64,000 bases of DNA from Candidatus Aphodousia faecipullorum (GTDB taxonomy: Bacteria; Pseudomonadota; Gammaproteobacteria; Burkholderiales; Burkholderiaceae_F). Location: contig DVNR01000053.1 in NCBI GenBank assembly GCA_018714205.1, positions 1 through 64,000 of the forward strand, in the 5' to 3' direction. Within the stretch, counting starts at the first letter, position 1. The number at the start of each line of letters is the position of its first letter. The translations under genes were made by a program, and so were the position numbers. Below the pieces are notes generated by a model. It saw nothing but the letters and a program-made list of their open reading frames with translations, had not been told where the DNA came from and made no database searches. Shown here piece by piece: positions 30,620-41,925 of this stretch.

Positions 30620-31969
30620 ATGGTGGGCACGGACTTTTGGCTACAGTTTCTGTTGGTCCTAATGTGCTTATTTTATGGCGCACGAAAAGGCGGTATCGCA
30701 CTAGGATTCTTAGGAGGTGTAGGGCTCATTGTTTTGACCTTCGTCTTTAGCTTACCCGCCGGGAAGCCCCCCATTGATGTTATTTTGACTATCTTGGCTG
30801 TAGTATGCGCCTCTTCGACATTACAGTCGGCAGGAGGCTTGGATTGCTTATTGCAAGTGGCAGAAAAGTTCTTACGTAAACACCCTCGTTATGTTTGCTT
30901 TTTCTCGCCTTACGTCTGTTGGTTTTTGACAGTCCTATGCGGCACGGGTCACGTCGTTTACACAATGTTGCCCGTTATTTACGATATTTCCATCAAAAAT
31001 AACATTCGACCCGAACGACCGATGGCGGCCTCTTCTATCGCTTCGCAAATGGGCATCATTTGCTCACCTGCCGCCGTTGCGACCGTTTCATCCATCGCCA
31101 TGCTAGAAGGTTATACCATTAACGGCGAACCTTTTGATTTTATTGATCTTTTCGCAATCACAATTCCTGGTGGCTTTATTGGGGTCTTTTTTGTCGGCTT
31201 GTTTTCCATGTTCAGAGGACAGGATCTCGATCGTGATGAAAAGTTCCAAAAGCTGATCGCCAAACCGGAAATGAAAAAGTATGTTTATGGCGAAACGACC
31301 ACGTTGATGAATCAGCGATTCAACACAAGACAATGGTTTTCCTTATGGCTTTTTCTCGGCATCATCGGATTGATTGCCCTTCTCGGCATGTACCCTGAAT
31401 TCCGTCCGACAATAAGCGGCACCGCCATGTCCATGACACAAATCCTTCAAGTGATTATGTTGACTGGAGGTGCGTTAATGATCATCTTTTGCGGTGTCAA
31501 CGCTTCTGATATCGCAAAAAACAGCGTCTTTCGCGCAGGCGTAGCCGCAGTCGTGGCAGTGTATGGTGTTGTCTGGATGACCGATACGATGATCGCCGCT
31601 CATTTGGACGAAGTGAAGTCTGTTCTGCTTCATATTGTCAAAGAGTCCCCTTGGACGTACGCGGTGGTTTTACTACTCGTCTCCAAATTGGTCAATTCTC
31701 AAGGAGCGGCATTGGCCATTGTTGTACCAGCTGCGTTAGGCGTTGGCGTTCCCCCTGGAATCATTATTGCGTTTTCTGCGGCGTGCTATGGCTACTACAT
31801 CCTTCCGACCTATCCTTCGGACTTGGCAGCCATTCAATTTGACCGATCTGGCACTACACACATCGGTCGATTTGTGATTAACCATTCCTTCATAGCGCCA
31901 GGATTAATTGGCGTGATCTCTGCAAGCATCACGGGCTACATTTTGGCAACGATTTATAACTTTATTTGA
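30620..31969 (+). CDS. dcuB: Anaerobic C4-dicarboxylate transporter DcuB-like
   Basis: 449 aa; [87 protein letters not shown] match my recollection of DcuB. Confidence 0.92.
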   Translation: MVGTDFWLQFLLVLMCLFYGARKGGIALGFLGGVGLIVLTFVFSLPAGKPPIDVILTILAVVCASSTLQSAGGLDCLLQVAEKFLRKHPRYVCFFSPYVCWFLTVLCGTGHVVYTMLPVIYDISIKNNIRPERPMAASSIASQMGIICSPAAVATVSSIAMLEGYTINGEPFDFIDLFAITIPGGFIGVFFVGLFSMFRGQDLDRDEKFQKLIAKPEMKKYVYGETTTLMNQRFNTRQWFSLWLFLGIIGLIALLGMYPEFRPTISGTAMSMTQILQVIMLTGGALMIIFCGVNASDIAKNSVFRAGVAAVVAVYGVVWMTDTMIAAHLDEVKSVLLHIVKESPWTYAVVLLLVSKLVNSQGAALAIVVPAALGVGVPPGIIIAFSAACYGYYILPTYPSDLAAIQFDRSGTTHIGRFVINHSFIAPGLIGVISASITGYILATIYNFI

Positions 31970-32010
31970 AAAAGCTCTCCAACCCCTGACTTGGGATCGA
32001 GAGAGCTTTT
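31969..32010. terminator. Bidirectional terminator between dcuB-like gene and galU
   Basis: AAAAGCTCTC..GAGAGCTTTT inverted repeat flanked by A/T runs. Confidence 0.6.
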
Positions 32011-32035
32011 CTGTATCGATTAGCGAAGGTCCAAG

Positions 32036-32878
32036 CTACAAAGCAATGCTGTAACCCGCTTTGCGGGCAAAGCGAATCGTCGCATCCAAGAAGCCTTGCT
32101 TAGAGCCACAGTCATACCGAATTCCATCAAAGCGATGTGAGTATGTGCAACCTAAATCCAGCTGTGAAGCAATGGCATCTGTTAACTGAATTTCGCCTCC
32201 GACTCCTTTTTGAACTTTCTTTAAACGTTCAAAGATTTCCGGCTCCAACACATAGCGACCGATCACCGCCAAAGTGGAAGGCGCGGCATCCGGATCAGGT
32301 TTTTCCACCATGCAATGCACCCGGCTGGTCACCGTTTGACTATCTTCCACACCAACAATACCGTACTTATTTGTCTCAGACTTCGGCACATCCTGAACCG
32401 CCAAAATATTGCCGCCTCCCAAAGCGCGACGAGCATCAATCAACTGGCCGATAGCCGCCTGTTGAGCATCGATCAAATCATCGGCGAGCATCACAGCGAA
32501 GGGTTCATCGCCCACCACAGGTTGAGCGCAGAGCACAGCGTGCCCCAGACCCAAAGGCTCCGGTTGGCGAATATAAATGAAAGTGACCCCCATTGGCGCA
32601 ATGGAACGGACTGTTTGCAAAAGCTCCTTTTTCCCCTTTTCAATCAGCTCCCGCTCCAACATTGGCGCTTTGTCAAAATGATCCTCAATCGCACGCTTAT
32701 AACGACCAGTGATAAAAATCATTTCAGTGATCCCAGCCGCATAAGCTTCCTCAACAGCGTATTGAATCAACGGTTTATCTACCACTGGAAGCATTTCTTT
32801 TGGCATGGCTTTGGTCGCCGGTAAAAAACGGGTACCAAGACCCGCAACCGGAAATACGACTTTACGTACGTCTTTCAT
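32036..32878 (-). CDS. galU: UTP-glucose-1-phosphate uridylyltransferase
   Basis: [45 protein letters not shown]; start trimmed from 32992 to the conserved MKDVRK. Confidence 0.95.
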   Translation of the reverse strand: MKDVRKVVFPVAGLGTRFLPATKAMPKEMLPVVDKPLIQYAVEEAYAAGITEMIFITGRYKRAIEDHFDKAPMLERELIEKGKKELLQTVRSIAPMGVTFIYIRQPEPLGLGHAVLCAQPVVGDEPFAVMLADDLIDAQQAAIGQLIDARRALGGGNILAVQDVPKSETNKYGIVGVEDSQTVTSRVHCMVEKPDPDAAPSTLAVIGRYVLEPEIFERLKKVQKGVGGEIQLTDAIASQLDLGCTYSHRFDGIRYDCGSKQGFLDATIRFARKAGYSIAL

Positions 32879-33205
32879 GAAAAAATCCTCTACTGTATGC
32901 TCTGAAGAAGACTGTGCCTGAATAGGCCAGACACTAGAAGTATAACCAACAAGACCAGCAAAACTGGAAACTGAACTTTGTCTTTGCAACAAATCGAAAC
33001 GGCAAAATCTTTAAATTCTTAAGCACGAGACAAAGTTTTGAGTTTCGGCAAGGCCTTTGACTATTCAGATAAAAATAGGCAAAACGTCTGACGCTTATCT
33101 AAAGCTTTATCAGTAAACTACTCCAAGAATTTACTCTGAATGCGGGATTTCACCTATGTGACAATCCATTGCAAAATTTAGTCAACTTTCCAAAAAGAGG
33201 GAAAA

Positions 33206-34855
33206 ATGGCTCCGGCTGTTGAATTTAAGTATGCCCCGATGTTCCAAGTCGGGCGAGATGATACAGAATATTATTTATTAACAAAGGATTACGTCTCAGA
33301 AGGCGACTTTGAAGGTCGAAAAATCTTAAAGGTTCAGCCTGAAGCATTGACAATGTTAGCCCGTCAATGCTTCCATGATGCCAATTTCATGTTGCGTCGA
33401 AAACACAACGAGCAAGTGGCAAGCATTTTGAAAGATCCCGAAGCCTCGGACAACGACAAATACGTTGCATTGACATTCCTTCGAAATGCCGAAGTTTCAG
33501 TCAAGGGTGAATTGCCATTTTGCCAGGACACCGGCACAGCAATTATTCACGCAGAAAAAGGACAGGCCGTTTGGACAGGTTTTTCCGATGAGGAGGCGTT
33601 GTCATTGGGCGTGTTTCAAACTTACGTCACGGATAACTTGCGTTATTCGCAAAACGCGCCGCTCTCAATGTATGAGGAAAAAAATACAAAATGCAACCTT
33701 CCTGCTCAAATTGACATCGAGGCTGTGCAAGGCGACGAGTATCGTTTTCTTTGCGTAGTCAAGGGCGGCGGCTCAGCCAACAAATCTTTCCTCTTTCAAG
33801 AAACAAAAGCTATTTTGAATCCAGGCACGCTCGTTCCTTACTTGATTGAGAAAATTAAAACTTTTGGAACCTCCGCCTGCCCACCTTACCATATCGCAAT
33901 CGTAATCGGCGGAACCACAGTTGAGCGGACGATGCTCACCGTGAAACTTGCCTCAACGCATTATTATGACAACCTCCCCACCTCCGGGGATGAAACTGGA
34001 CGAGCTTTCCGTGACTTGGAACTTGAGCAAACACTTTTCCAAGCGGCCTGTAACCTCGGATTGGGTGCGCAATTCGGCGGTAAATATTATGCACACGATA
34101 TCCGAGTCATCAGATTGCCTCGCCATGGCGCCAGTTGCCCGGTAGGCATAGGCGTCAGCTGTTCAGCCGATCGCAATATTCGTGCGAAAATTAATAAAGA
34201 CGGCGTCTGGATTGAAAAACTTGATGACAATCCTGCCTCACTCATTCCCGAAGAGTTCCGAAACGAAACTGAAGGGCAAACCATAAAAATTGACCTGTCG
34301 CGTCCGATGAGCGAAGTTTGCAAGGAACTTTCCAAGTATCCTGTGGCAACCCGCGTTTCATTGACGGGCACCGTCATTGTCGCCCGCGACATCGCACACG
34401 CTCGAATGAAAGAGCTGCTCGACAACGGTCAAGAGCTCCCGCAATACATCAAAGATCACCCGGTGCTCTACGCTGGTCCGGCGAAAACGCCTCAAGGCTA
34501 TCCCTGTGGCTCCTTAGGTCCCACCACCTCAAACCGCATGGATCCTTACGTGAACCTATTCCAAGAAAACGGTGGTTCGTTGCTGATGATTGGCAAAGGA
34601 AATCGCACCCAACAAGTCACAGATGCTTGCAAAACGCATGGTGGCTTCTATTTAGGCACAATCGGTGGTGTGGCAGCCGTTTTGGCTGAACACAGCATCA
34701 AAAGTTTAAAGTGCATTGAATGGCCCGACCTTGGCATGGAAGCGGTCTATCAGATTGAAGTCCAAGACTTCCCCGCCTTTATTTTGGTCGATGACAAAGG
34801 CAATGATTTCTTCAAAACCATTCAGCCTCAACATCAAATAAAGTGCGCTAAATAA
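33206..34855 (+). CDS. Class I fumarate hydratase
   Basis: 549 aa; [77 protein letters not shown]. Confidence 0.95.
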   Translation: MAPAVEFKYAPMFQVGRDDTEYYLLTKDYVSEGDFEGRKILKVQPEALTMLARQCFHDANFMLRRKHNEQVASILKDPEASDNDKYVALTFLRNAEVSVKGELPFCQDTGTAIIHAEKGQAVWTGFSDEEALSLGVFQTYVTDNLRYSQNAPLSMYEEKNTKCNLPAQIDIEAVQGDEYRFLCVVKGGGSANKSFLFQETKAILNPGTLVPYLIEKIKTFGTSACPPYHIAIVIGGTTVERTMLTVKLASTHYYDNLPTSGDETGRAFRDLELEQTLFQAACNLGLGAQFGGKYYAHDIRVIRLPRHGASCPVGIGVSCSADRNIRAKINKDGVWIEKLDDNPASLIPEEFRNETEGQTIKIDLSRPMSEVCKELSKYPVATRVSLTGTVIVARDIAHARMKELLDNGQELPQYIKDHPVLYAGPAKTPQGYPCGSLGPTTSNRMDPYVNLFQENGGSLLMIGKGNRTQQVTDACKTHGGFYLGTIGGVAAVLAEHSIKSLKCIEWPDLGMEAVYQIEVQDFPAFILVDDKGNDFFKTIQPQHQIKCAK

Positions 34856-34877
34856 CCATCTGCGCACATTCATTATT

Positions 34878-34911
34878 TCGGCTCTATTTGGAAAAATAGA
34901 GCCGATTTTTT
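34878..34911 (+). terminator. Rho-independent terminator after fumarase
   Basis: TCGGCTCTATTT-GGAA-AAATAGAGCCGA followed by TTTTTT. Confidence 0.8.
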
Positions 34912-34976
34912 AGTGGTTTCGCGCGAAACGAAAATGTTCTATAGTGTTAGCACTTTTTCTTGTTGGCATTTGCACC

Positions 34977-35804
34977 ATGTTTTCTTTCAAAAACGCAGAT
35001 AAAGTCACTGTAATCGGCGATGTTCACGGTTGTCTTCCTACACTAGAAAAACTTTTGAACCGCATTGACAAGGATATGCCTCTGATATTTATAGGTGACA
35101 TCATTAATCGCGGCCCGCAATCTCTGGAAACGCTTCGCTTGATTCGATCATTAGGTAAGCGAGCCCGTGTCATTCTCGGCAATCATGATATGCACTTTCT
35201 AGCAACCGCGGCAGGCAACGGCAAAGCTAACCGACGCGACACGATCGCTGAAATTTTTAATGCTCCCGACGCGCAAGAGCTCATTGACTGGATGCGCCAT
35301 CAACGCCTTATGTATCGTTGGAAAGAGTACACCTTCGTGCATGCCGCTATCGATCCTGCGTGGAGCATCAAGGAAGCCGACGAACTTGCTGGGGAAGTCC
35401 ACGACATTCTGAGAAGCAAACACTGGAAAGATGCGTTGAAAGAAATGTATGGCAAGGACCTTTGGGATCCAAAACTAAAGGGTAGCGCCAGAATGCGCGC
35501 AATACTCAACGGTTTCACTCGGATTCGATTCGTTGATAAAAAAGGGGTTCCTGACTACAAAGCGAAAGAGTCTCCGCAAGCCGTGGGAGCGGATTTAATG
35601 CCTTGGTTCGACTACCCTAACCGAAAAACTGCCAACGACACCATTGTTTTTGGCCATTGGTCAACGCTAGGCCTCATCCTCAGGCCGCACATCATCGCGT
35701 TGGATACGGGTTGCATTTGGGGAGGATCCTTGACTGCGATTGAACTGCCATCACGCCGCATCATCCAGGAAAAAGCTCCGCAGTACCTAGACCCTCTCGC
35801 CTAG
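34977..35804 (+). CDS. apaH: Symmetrical bis(5'-nucleosyl)-tetraphosphatase (ApaH-like)
   Basis: VIGDVHGCLPTLEKLLNRI, IFIGDIINRGPQSLETLRLIRSLG, VILGNHDMHFLA, FGHWSTLGL. Confidence 0.85.
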   Translation: MFSFKNADKVTVIGDVHGCLPTLEKLLNRIDKDMPLIFIGDIINRGPQSLETLRLIRSLGKRARVILGNHDMHFLATAAGNGKANRRDTIAEIFNAPDAQELIDWMRHQRLMYRWKEYTFVHAAIDPAWSIKEADELAGEVHDILRSKHWKDALKEMYGKDLWDPKLKGSARMRAILNGFTRIRFVDKKGVPDYKAKESPQAVGADLMPWFDYPNRKTANDTIVFGHWSTLGLILRPHIIALDTGCIWGGSLTAIELPSRRIIQEKAPQYLDPLA

Positions 35805-35816
35805 TCAACTTAAGAC

Positions 35817-36641
35817 TTACCCAACACTGCCGGGTTCTTTAGTGCTCGGCAGTGAGTCATTGCCAATCGCGTCACAATGATGCCTTAGCGGCTCTGGCGC
35901 ATCCTTCATCGGATCCTCAACTCCCATAGCGGCACTCATGAGTGCTGAAGCCTCTTTAGCCACCTCATGCCGTGTCTTTCCGTTGACATCAATCAATGGG
36001 AGAAATTTCATAGTCAACGCCAGCCCTGGGGTGCTTACAATGGTCCAAAGACAAGCGAAAATTTGAACATTAGCATACGACGCTTTAGTGGTCTTTCGAC
36101 CCTGTTCGGTATAACACAGAGCAACTGGCAATACGGGCGTTGCAGATAAAATTGCCGGTTCAATGAGATTGGCCTTTAGTGGCAGAAGTGTCAATCCAGG
36201 ACTTGTTCTGCCCTCCGGGAAAAGCATAATCGTCTGCTTATCCATCAAGGCGCCGCTGATTTGTTGATTCACCGTAATGATAGAACGGTGATTTTTCCGC
36301 TGAATAAACAGAGTATCCACCCCTTTGGCGATTCGACCGAAGACCGGCCAGTCTGCAATCTCGCTTTTTGCAATAAATCGTCCTGGTTTAACGGCATTGA
36401 GGGCAAAAATATCGATAAATGAAATGTGGTTGGCAACTATCAAGCAGGGTTTGTCATACACCTCGCCTTCAACAGACAGCTTCATGCCAACAATGCGCAT
36501 AAATGCGGCCGCCCACGTTTTAATCACTCCTCGTTTTTTCGCTGGTTGAACCCATTGCAAATACACTAACACCAGGATAATGCAGGCCAAAGCAAACAAT
36601 AAAGCCGCCAAAAACCGGAACGCTCCAATAACCTTGTACAT
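35817..36641 (-). CDS. 1-acyl-sn-glycerol-3-phosphate acyltransferase (PlsC family)
   Basis: NHISFIDIFALN, FPEGRTSPGLTLLPLK acyltransferase motifs. Confidence 0.88.
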   Translation of the reverse strand: MYKVIGAFRFLAALLFALACIILVLVYLQWVQPAKKRGVIKTWAAAFMRIVGMKLSVEGEVYDKPCLIVANHISFIDIFALNAVKPGRFIAKSEIADWPVFGRIAKGVDTLFIQRKNHRSIITVNQQISGALMDKQTIMLFPEGRTSPGLTLLPLKANLIEPAILSATPVLPVALCYTEQGRKTTKASYANVQIFACLWTIVSTPGLALTMKFLPLIDVNGKTRHEVAKEASALMSAAMGVEDPMKDAPEPLRHHCDAIGNDSLPSTKEPGSVG

Positions 36642-36646
36642 TTTTA

Positions 36647-37039
36647 CTAATCTTTCTGAGAAGTTTCATCAAAATACTGTTGCAGTATGACTGCCGCCGC
36701 TTCGTCATCAATCCAGGTAGCATCACTGTCTACCACAACCGATGAATAGCGTTCGTCAACAAAATAAACGGGCAAATGGTAACGCCCTTGAAGCTGACGA
36801 GCAAACCGCTCGCATAGCGTCGTCATTTTGTGTGGCGTGCCATCGGGATGCCGCGGCAATCCCACCACAAAGGCATCGGGGCTCCAGTCCTCCACTAATT
36901 TTTCAATGCCAGACCATCGAGCGGCTTTTGTCTCTGAACGCACAATACAGAGAGGACGAGCCTCTTTTAGGAAAGTGTTGCCAACGGCAACGCCGATTCT
37001 TTTTTCACCAAAATCAAAACACAAAAGAGTTTCTTGCAT
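36647..37039 (-). CDS. ruvX: YqgF/RuvX family putative Holliday junction resolvase
   Basis: LCFDFGEKRIGVAVGN, VVGLPRHPDGTPHKMT, YFVDERYSS, IDDEAAAVILQQYFD. Confidence 0.92.
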   Translation of the reverse strand: MQETLLCFDFGEKRIGVAVGNTFLKEARPLCIVRSETKAARWSGIEKLVEDWSPDAFVVGLPRHPDGTPHKMTTLCERFARQLQGRYHLPVYFVDERYSSVVVDSDATWIDDEAAAVILQQYFDETSQKD

Positions 37040-37614
37040 CAGGCGTGCCCCGTTTCTTTAGTCCAACCCTCTAGTCCAGAATCCGTCAGCCCCAAAAGCG
37101 CAAGTGCAGCCTCATAGCGCTTCGGCGCTGCGATGTCAAAAATGATTGATTCATCGGCTGGGGCCAATAACCAGCCGTTGGCTGTCAATTCATCTTCAAG
37201 TTGACCAGCGCTCCACCCTGAGTAACCGAGACTGACTAAAAATTTATCCGGTGATGTCTCTCCCCGCCCAATAGCTTCTAAAACATCTCGCGAAGTTGAC
37301 AACATCACTTGATCTGAGACCTGAAGCGTCGAATGAAAAATCTGGTACGGGCTATGCAACACAAAACCTCTTTCCATCTGCACTGGCCCACCATCATAGA
37401 GCCACTCCGAGTGCAATCGCTCTGATTGGCTTTCAATATCTAAACGCTCTAAAAGATTAGCAACGCTCAGAGCCATCGTACGATTAATCACAATCCCCAT
37501 TGCCCCACTTTCGGTGTGCTCACACAGATACACAACCGTTCGAGCAAAGGTTGGATCCAACATATTGGGAGCGGCAATCAAAAAATAATTTTTGTAAGAA
37601 ACAAACTTCGCCAT
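37039..37614 (-). CDS. YqgE/AlgH family protein
   Basis: NYFLIAAPNMLDPTFARTVVYLCEHTESGAMGIVINR, GGPVQMERGFVLH, GYSGWSAGQLEDEL. Confidence 0.94.
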   Translation of the reverse strand: MAKFVSYKNYFLIAAPNMLDPTFARTVVYLCEHTESGAMGIVINRTMALSVANLLERLDIESQSERLHSEWLYDGGPVQMERGFVLHSPYQIFHSTLQVSDQVMLSTSRDVLEAIGRGETSPDKFLVSLGYSGWSAGQLEDELTANGWLLAPADESIIFDIAAPKRYEAALALLGLTDSGLEGWTKETGHA

Positions 37615-37695
37615 AATTCATATCTCCGTACGCCATATTGCCACACAATTGAGTGATCTGCGCTAAGATGGAAACACTTTTTTGCGAGGTGAAAC

Positions 37696-38235
37696 ATGAT
37701 CGAAAACGTTCTCGAAAAATTAACGTCACTTTTTAGTGAAAATCATGCAAATTTTCGCGTACTTGAGCATGAAGCCGCTGGAAAATCCAGTCGTTCGGTT
37801 GCTGAAATTCGAGGAACCGCTTTGGGGCAGGGAGCCAAGGCCCTTGTCTGTCATCTCAAAGGAAATGGCGTTAAATTGTACGTCTTGGCTGTGTTACCAG
37901 CCGATAAACAAGCCGACTTAGGCAAGTTAGCCATCCATTTTGGAGCGAGACGCGCCTCGCTTGCGAGCCCAGATGAAGTCATGGAATTAACCGGCTGTGT
38001 ATTCGGTGCTGTTCCTCCCGTGAGTTTTCATCCCGATTTAAAGCTAGTGGCCGATCCAAGCCTGTTCACTCGATATGACGAGCTAGCGTTCAATGCCGGC
38101 TTGTTGGATCACTCGATCATCATCAACACAAGGGATTATCAGCGAATCATTCACCCGGAAACTGTGAGTTTTCTCAAAGAAACATCAGAAATTCGCGAAA
38201 GCGAAATAAAGCCCCGTGAAAACCCTGCCGTGTAA
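37696..38235 (+). CDS. YbaK/EbsC-type aminoacyl-tRNA deacylase domain protein
   Basis: FRVLEHEAAGKSSRSVAEIRGTALGQGAKALVCHL, TGCVFGAVPPVSF. Confidence 0.85.
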   Translation: MIENVLEKLTSLFSENHANFRVLEHEAAGKSSRSVAEIRGTALGQGAKALVCHLKGNGVKLYVLAVLPADKQADLGKLAIHFGARRASLASPDEVMELTGCVFGAVPPVSFHPDLKLVADPSLFTRYDELAFNAGLLDHSIIINTRDYQRIIHPETVSFLKETSEIRESEIKPRENPAV

Positions 38236-38312
38236 CTATTTCTTTTTGTCAGGGAAAGGAATATCATTTCGCCCTTTCTATTTTTAGGATCAAACGGTTA
38301 CCGTTTCCGACC

Positions 38313-38738
38313 ATGATTGATTACGGCATTACACTACAGGCGGCGTTGACTCCGATCACTTTGATTTCCGGTGTAGGCCTGCTTTTGGTCTCGATGACCA
38401 ACCGATATAACCACTCCACTGACCGATTGCGCCAACTTCTGCGACAAAGTGAAGCCATAAAACCAAGAAGAGATGACGATCTCGAACATGCGATTGACTT
38501 GATTTTCTTACGTGTTCGACTTTTGCGCCAAGCGATTTTGCTGGTGGTGCTTTCCGGTATGTGTAGCGCACTTTTGGTGTTGGCAAGCATTGCGGAAATT
38601 GCCATTGCTTCGGATTTCATGCTTCTGAAATCACTACTTTTGCTGGTTGCTGTTGTCTTGGTAGTGATCTCTACACTGATCTTTGCCAAAGAAGTCAGTA
38701 CTTCGATGAAAGCGCTTGGTTTGAGCGTGCATCACTAG
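38313..38738 (+). CDS. DUF2721-like membrane protein
   Basis: LTPITLISGVGLLLVSMTNRYNHSTDRLRQLL plus TM segments; paralog of the next gene. Confidence 0.78.
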   Translation: MIDYGITLQAALTPITLISGVGLLLVSMTNRYNHSTDRLRQLLRQSEAIKPRRDDDLEHAIDLIFLRVRLLRQAILLVVLSGMCSALLVLASIAEIAIASDFMLLKSLLLLVAVVLVVISTLIFAKEVSTSMKALGLSVHH

Positions 38739-38748
38739 GGAGAAACTC

Positions 38749-39174
38749 ATGGTTGAATATCATCAGATGCTTACCACGTCCTTGCCACCGATCACCCTAA
38801 TTTCTGGCGTTGGTCTGTTGCTATTGGCAATGACTGCTCGCTATAACCATTCAACAAACCGAGTTCGTCAACTCCTGAAAGAGCGAAACGCCATTGCCCC
38901 GCGCGAGGATCATGACTTGAATCTTGAAATTGAGCTTATTTTCAAACGCGCGGCTCTTTTGCGCATGTCCATTTTGACGGTGGTCCTTTCCGCAACATTT
39001 AGCGGTCTACAGGTGCTCACCGGCATTTTGGAGTGTTTTTTCGATCTCTCGTTTGATCCGATTAAATTGGGCTTTTTGCTCTTATCGTCTGGATGTCTGC
39101 TCGCCTCCACCATTTACTTTACTCGAGAGGTGGGGCTTTCAACCAAGGCCATCGGTTTAAGCGTTCATCATTAA
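38749..39174 (+). CDS. DUF2721-like membrane protein (paralog)
   Basis: LPPITLISGVGLLLLAMTARYNHSTNRVRQLLKERNAI; both end in GLSVHH. Confidence 0.78.
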   Translation: MVEYHQMLTTSLPPITLISGVGLLLLAMTARYNHSTNRVRQLLKERNAIAPREDHDLNLEIELIFKRAALLRMSILTVVLSATFSGLQVLTGILECFFDLSFDPIKLGFLLLSSGCLLASTIYFTREVGLSTKAIGLSVHH

Positions 39175-39522
39175 AGCCCTTCTGCCAATGATTTCCTTGC
39201 ATCCCCCTGCATTCGAGCGGGGGTGCAGGGAATGCCGATTCCGACTGCGTATTGCGGCGTGTTTCACTCTTTAATGTATCACCTGATAACTGAGTCGACC
39301 CTTGCCAAACCAACTCAGCCATCCTTATCAATTCAACTAAAATCGCTTTTGCAAAGTCTTTTTGACGGACATTTGACCAATTTGACCATAAAGATCAAAG
39401 GTGCCCCCATCCAAAACACACAATGCCCACGATTCCGAATACCTGTTTCACTCCTCTTGATCGGCCCTAAGCAAAATCGATGACACAGTAGCGCACCCTC
39501 ATTGTCAACAGCGGAAAAGATG

Positions 39523-41760
39523 TCAATGAAATGGCCTGCCCCAGAAGAAATAAACTGCGCTATCGTGGTCACTGGTCTGTCCAAAAGCTAAATAAAGCGG
39601 TCCAATAAACGAATCCGTTGCCAAAAATAGGCTACCAGCTTGTTTCCATTGCCCCAAGTCTTTGTCGCTCATATAGCTTTGCACTCGGTCCTCTTGCACT
39701 CGTCCGGTTTCAAGACTAAATCCAGCATATAGTGGCATTCCTAAAAAGCCACTTTCGGCTAATCGGCGATAAGCGATTAAGCGGGCCGCCACCATATCCG
39801 AACCGGTATAACGACCGTAGTAAGCGCCGGACATTTTGAAGAGTCCTCCCAAAGGATAACGACCGGGAATGCTGGAACTTCCTGCCTCTGCCGAAAGCAC
39901 TGTCACCCAGTTGTCAGAGAGACGAATCGGCAGCATCGCGTTAAGGTAATAGTCGCTGACCTCCGGTTCAGAGCCTTCTTTGAAATCCTTATATCGTCTG
40001 GCATTGGCTTCAAGATAAAAACCGGATGTTGGGAAATTCACATTATCCAACGTGTCGTAAAGCAAGCTGACCTCGCCATAGCTGGAGCTGTCCTGAATGC
40101 TGTTATAGCCATCAACCTCCCCCACTGTGAGTTTAGAGCGCGCATCCATATAACCGACAGACGCTTTTAAAACGGCAGACTTTCCTAGTTCCACACCGAA
40201 AGCTAGTGAACTTTCCCAAAGGTTATTCTTGATTCTTGCCTGCGCATAATTGGAGCCGTTATACCAATCATAAGTCTGCATTTCATACCGAATTTCCGGC
40301 TGCAAGAAAAAGTGACTTGCCGGTCCCAACGGCTGGTAAAAGCTTGAAGAAAAATAGCTGTCTTTCCCTAATTGAGCCTCGTTGCGCCATTCGCCACCCC
40401 AATCATTAACCCACCCCAATGTATGGGCAAAAATGACATTAAAGGTATGTTCTTGGTTAAAGTCTGTAGAAAGCGACCCTCCGAAACGAATGGTGTTGTA
40501 GCCCCATCCCTTTTCCTCCGGGGTAAAAACCAATGTTTCTGTCCCATTTGGCCCAGGCTCAAAGCGGTAACGCACCAAAGTAAAATCATCGCTAGCCCAT
40601 ACACGAGCTGCCGCTTCAGCCACCTCCGCTTCCGTAACCGGTTCTCCAATTGGCAAATTGGCATTGCGAATGACACTTTCTGAGTTAACTGTTGCCAATC
40701 CCTTAACTTCGATGTTGCTAAAAACGTGTGGCTCCTGAGGCTTGACCGCAGACTCTCGAGCAAGGTTCCATTGACGATATTCCTCCTGAGAAACCGCCAG
40801 CCTCTTTAGGGATGCGGCATACTTTCTCGCGCTCTTTTCTCCAGCGTCAATAATTTCCCGTGCCTTTGTAAAGTCGCCGGATGTGTATCCCTCCAGCTCG
40901 GTGGTAATCAGAATGTCATTCGGCCCGAGCAACGACTTCGATTGTGTGACGTTTCTTTCCGTCAGAATCCCCACCATCTGAGCCATCACGCCTGCCACTG
41001 AGTGAATCTCTCCAGCCTTCATCAATGGAGTGCTCGCATTCACGGCAATAATGATATCTGCCCCCATGGCTCGCGCTTGCTCAACCGGTAAATTCTGAGC
41101 TAGTCCACCATCGACTAAGTAGCGTCCTTTGTAGGGATAAGGCGAAAAAGCTCCAGGAACAGACATTGACGCCCGCATTGCCTGTTCAAGCGTTGCCTCT
41201 TTTTGCATCACCACAATACTGCCGTCATCCAAATCCGTCGCAATGGCGGCAAACGGAATGGCAAGTTGACTCAAATCATTAATCGCACTGACATGACGTG
41301 TAATTTGATTAAGAAAATTTCCTAGATGTTGAGCCGGCACGACCGAATCGGGAAAGAGTAAACGATCACTGGCAATGCCGATTTCTTTCACCCCCAGATT
41401 CTTAAAATCATCTTCCCGACGGCGCCAGTTGATTTCATCACGATCCCCACGCAACGCAAACATTTGCCGCCAATCCACACCCAAAATAATATCCTGCATT
41501 TGCTCAACACTATACCCGGATGCATAACCGCCTCCAACCATAGCCCCCATGCTGGTGCCGGTCACTATGTCAATTTTGACACCCAGTTCCTCTAACACCT
41601 TGATTACACCGACATGAGAAAAGCCTCTTGCTCCGCCCCCGGAAAGAACCAACGCAACTTTAGGGCGATCCCCCTTTGAGGGGCCGGCCCAAGCTAAGTG
41701 ATCAAAACTTGTCGCTATAACGCTGAAGGCGACACACAGCACGATGAACAACAAACGCAT
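39523..41760 (-). CDS. Patatin-like phospholipase with C-terminal BamA/POTRA outer-membrane domain (PlpD/type Vd-like)
   Basis: 745 aa; signal peptide; GGGARGFSHVGVIKVLEELGV, GTSMGAMVGG, DGGLAQNLPV patatin motifs; C-terminal beta-barrel ending RPFH. Confidence 0.9.
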   Translation of the reverse strand: MRLLFIVLCVAFSVIATSFDHLAWAGPSKGDRPKVALVLSGGGARGFSHVGVIKVLEELGVKIDIVTGTSMGAMVGGGYASGYSVEQMQDIILGVDWRQMFALRGDRDEINWRRREDDFKNLGVKEIGIASDRLLFPDSVVPAQHLGNFLNQITRHVSAINDLSQLAIPFAAIATDLDDGSIVVMQKEATLEQAMRASMSVPGAFSPYPYKGRYLVDGGLAQNLPVEQARAMGADIIIAVNASTPLMKAGEIHSVAGVMAQMVGILTERNVTQSKSLLGPNDILITTELEGYTSGDFTKAREIIDAGEKSARKYAASLKRLAVSQEEYRQWNLARESAVKPQEPHVFSNIEVKGLATVNSESVIRNANLPIGEPVTEAEVAEAAARVWASDDFTLVRYRFEPGPNGTETLVFTPEEKGWGYNTIRFGGSLSTDFNQEHTFNVIFAHTLGWVNDWGGEWRNEAQLGKDSYFSSSFYQPLGPASHFFLQPEIRYEMQTYDWYNGSNYAQARIKNNLWESSLAFGVELGKSAVLKASVGYMDARSKLTVGEVDGYNSIQDSSSYGEVSLLYDTLDNVNFPTSGFYLEANARRYKDFKEGSEPEVSDYYLNAMLPIRLSDNWVTVLSAEAGSSSIPGRYPLGGLFKMSGAYYGRYTGSDMVAARLIAYRRLAESGFLGMPLYAGFSLETGRVQEDRVQSYMSDKDLGQWKQAGSLFLATDSFIGPLYLAFGQTSDHDSAVYFFWGRPFH

Positions 41761-41925
41761 GGATTTCTTCCACCATTGGTAGACTGTATTTCTTGCATAT
41801 TAACGAAAAGCTTTGAGAAATAAAAAACTTTTGACCTAGACTGGTTTTGACGGCACTCGATTAGACGTTCTCCAATCCCTTGGGTATCATTGCCGAAAAT
41901 CTAATTTGTCGAGGGTACTCTTATC

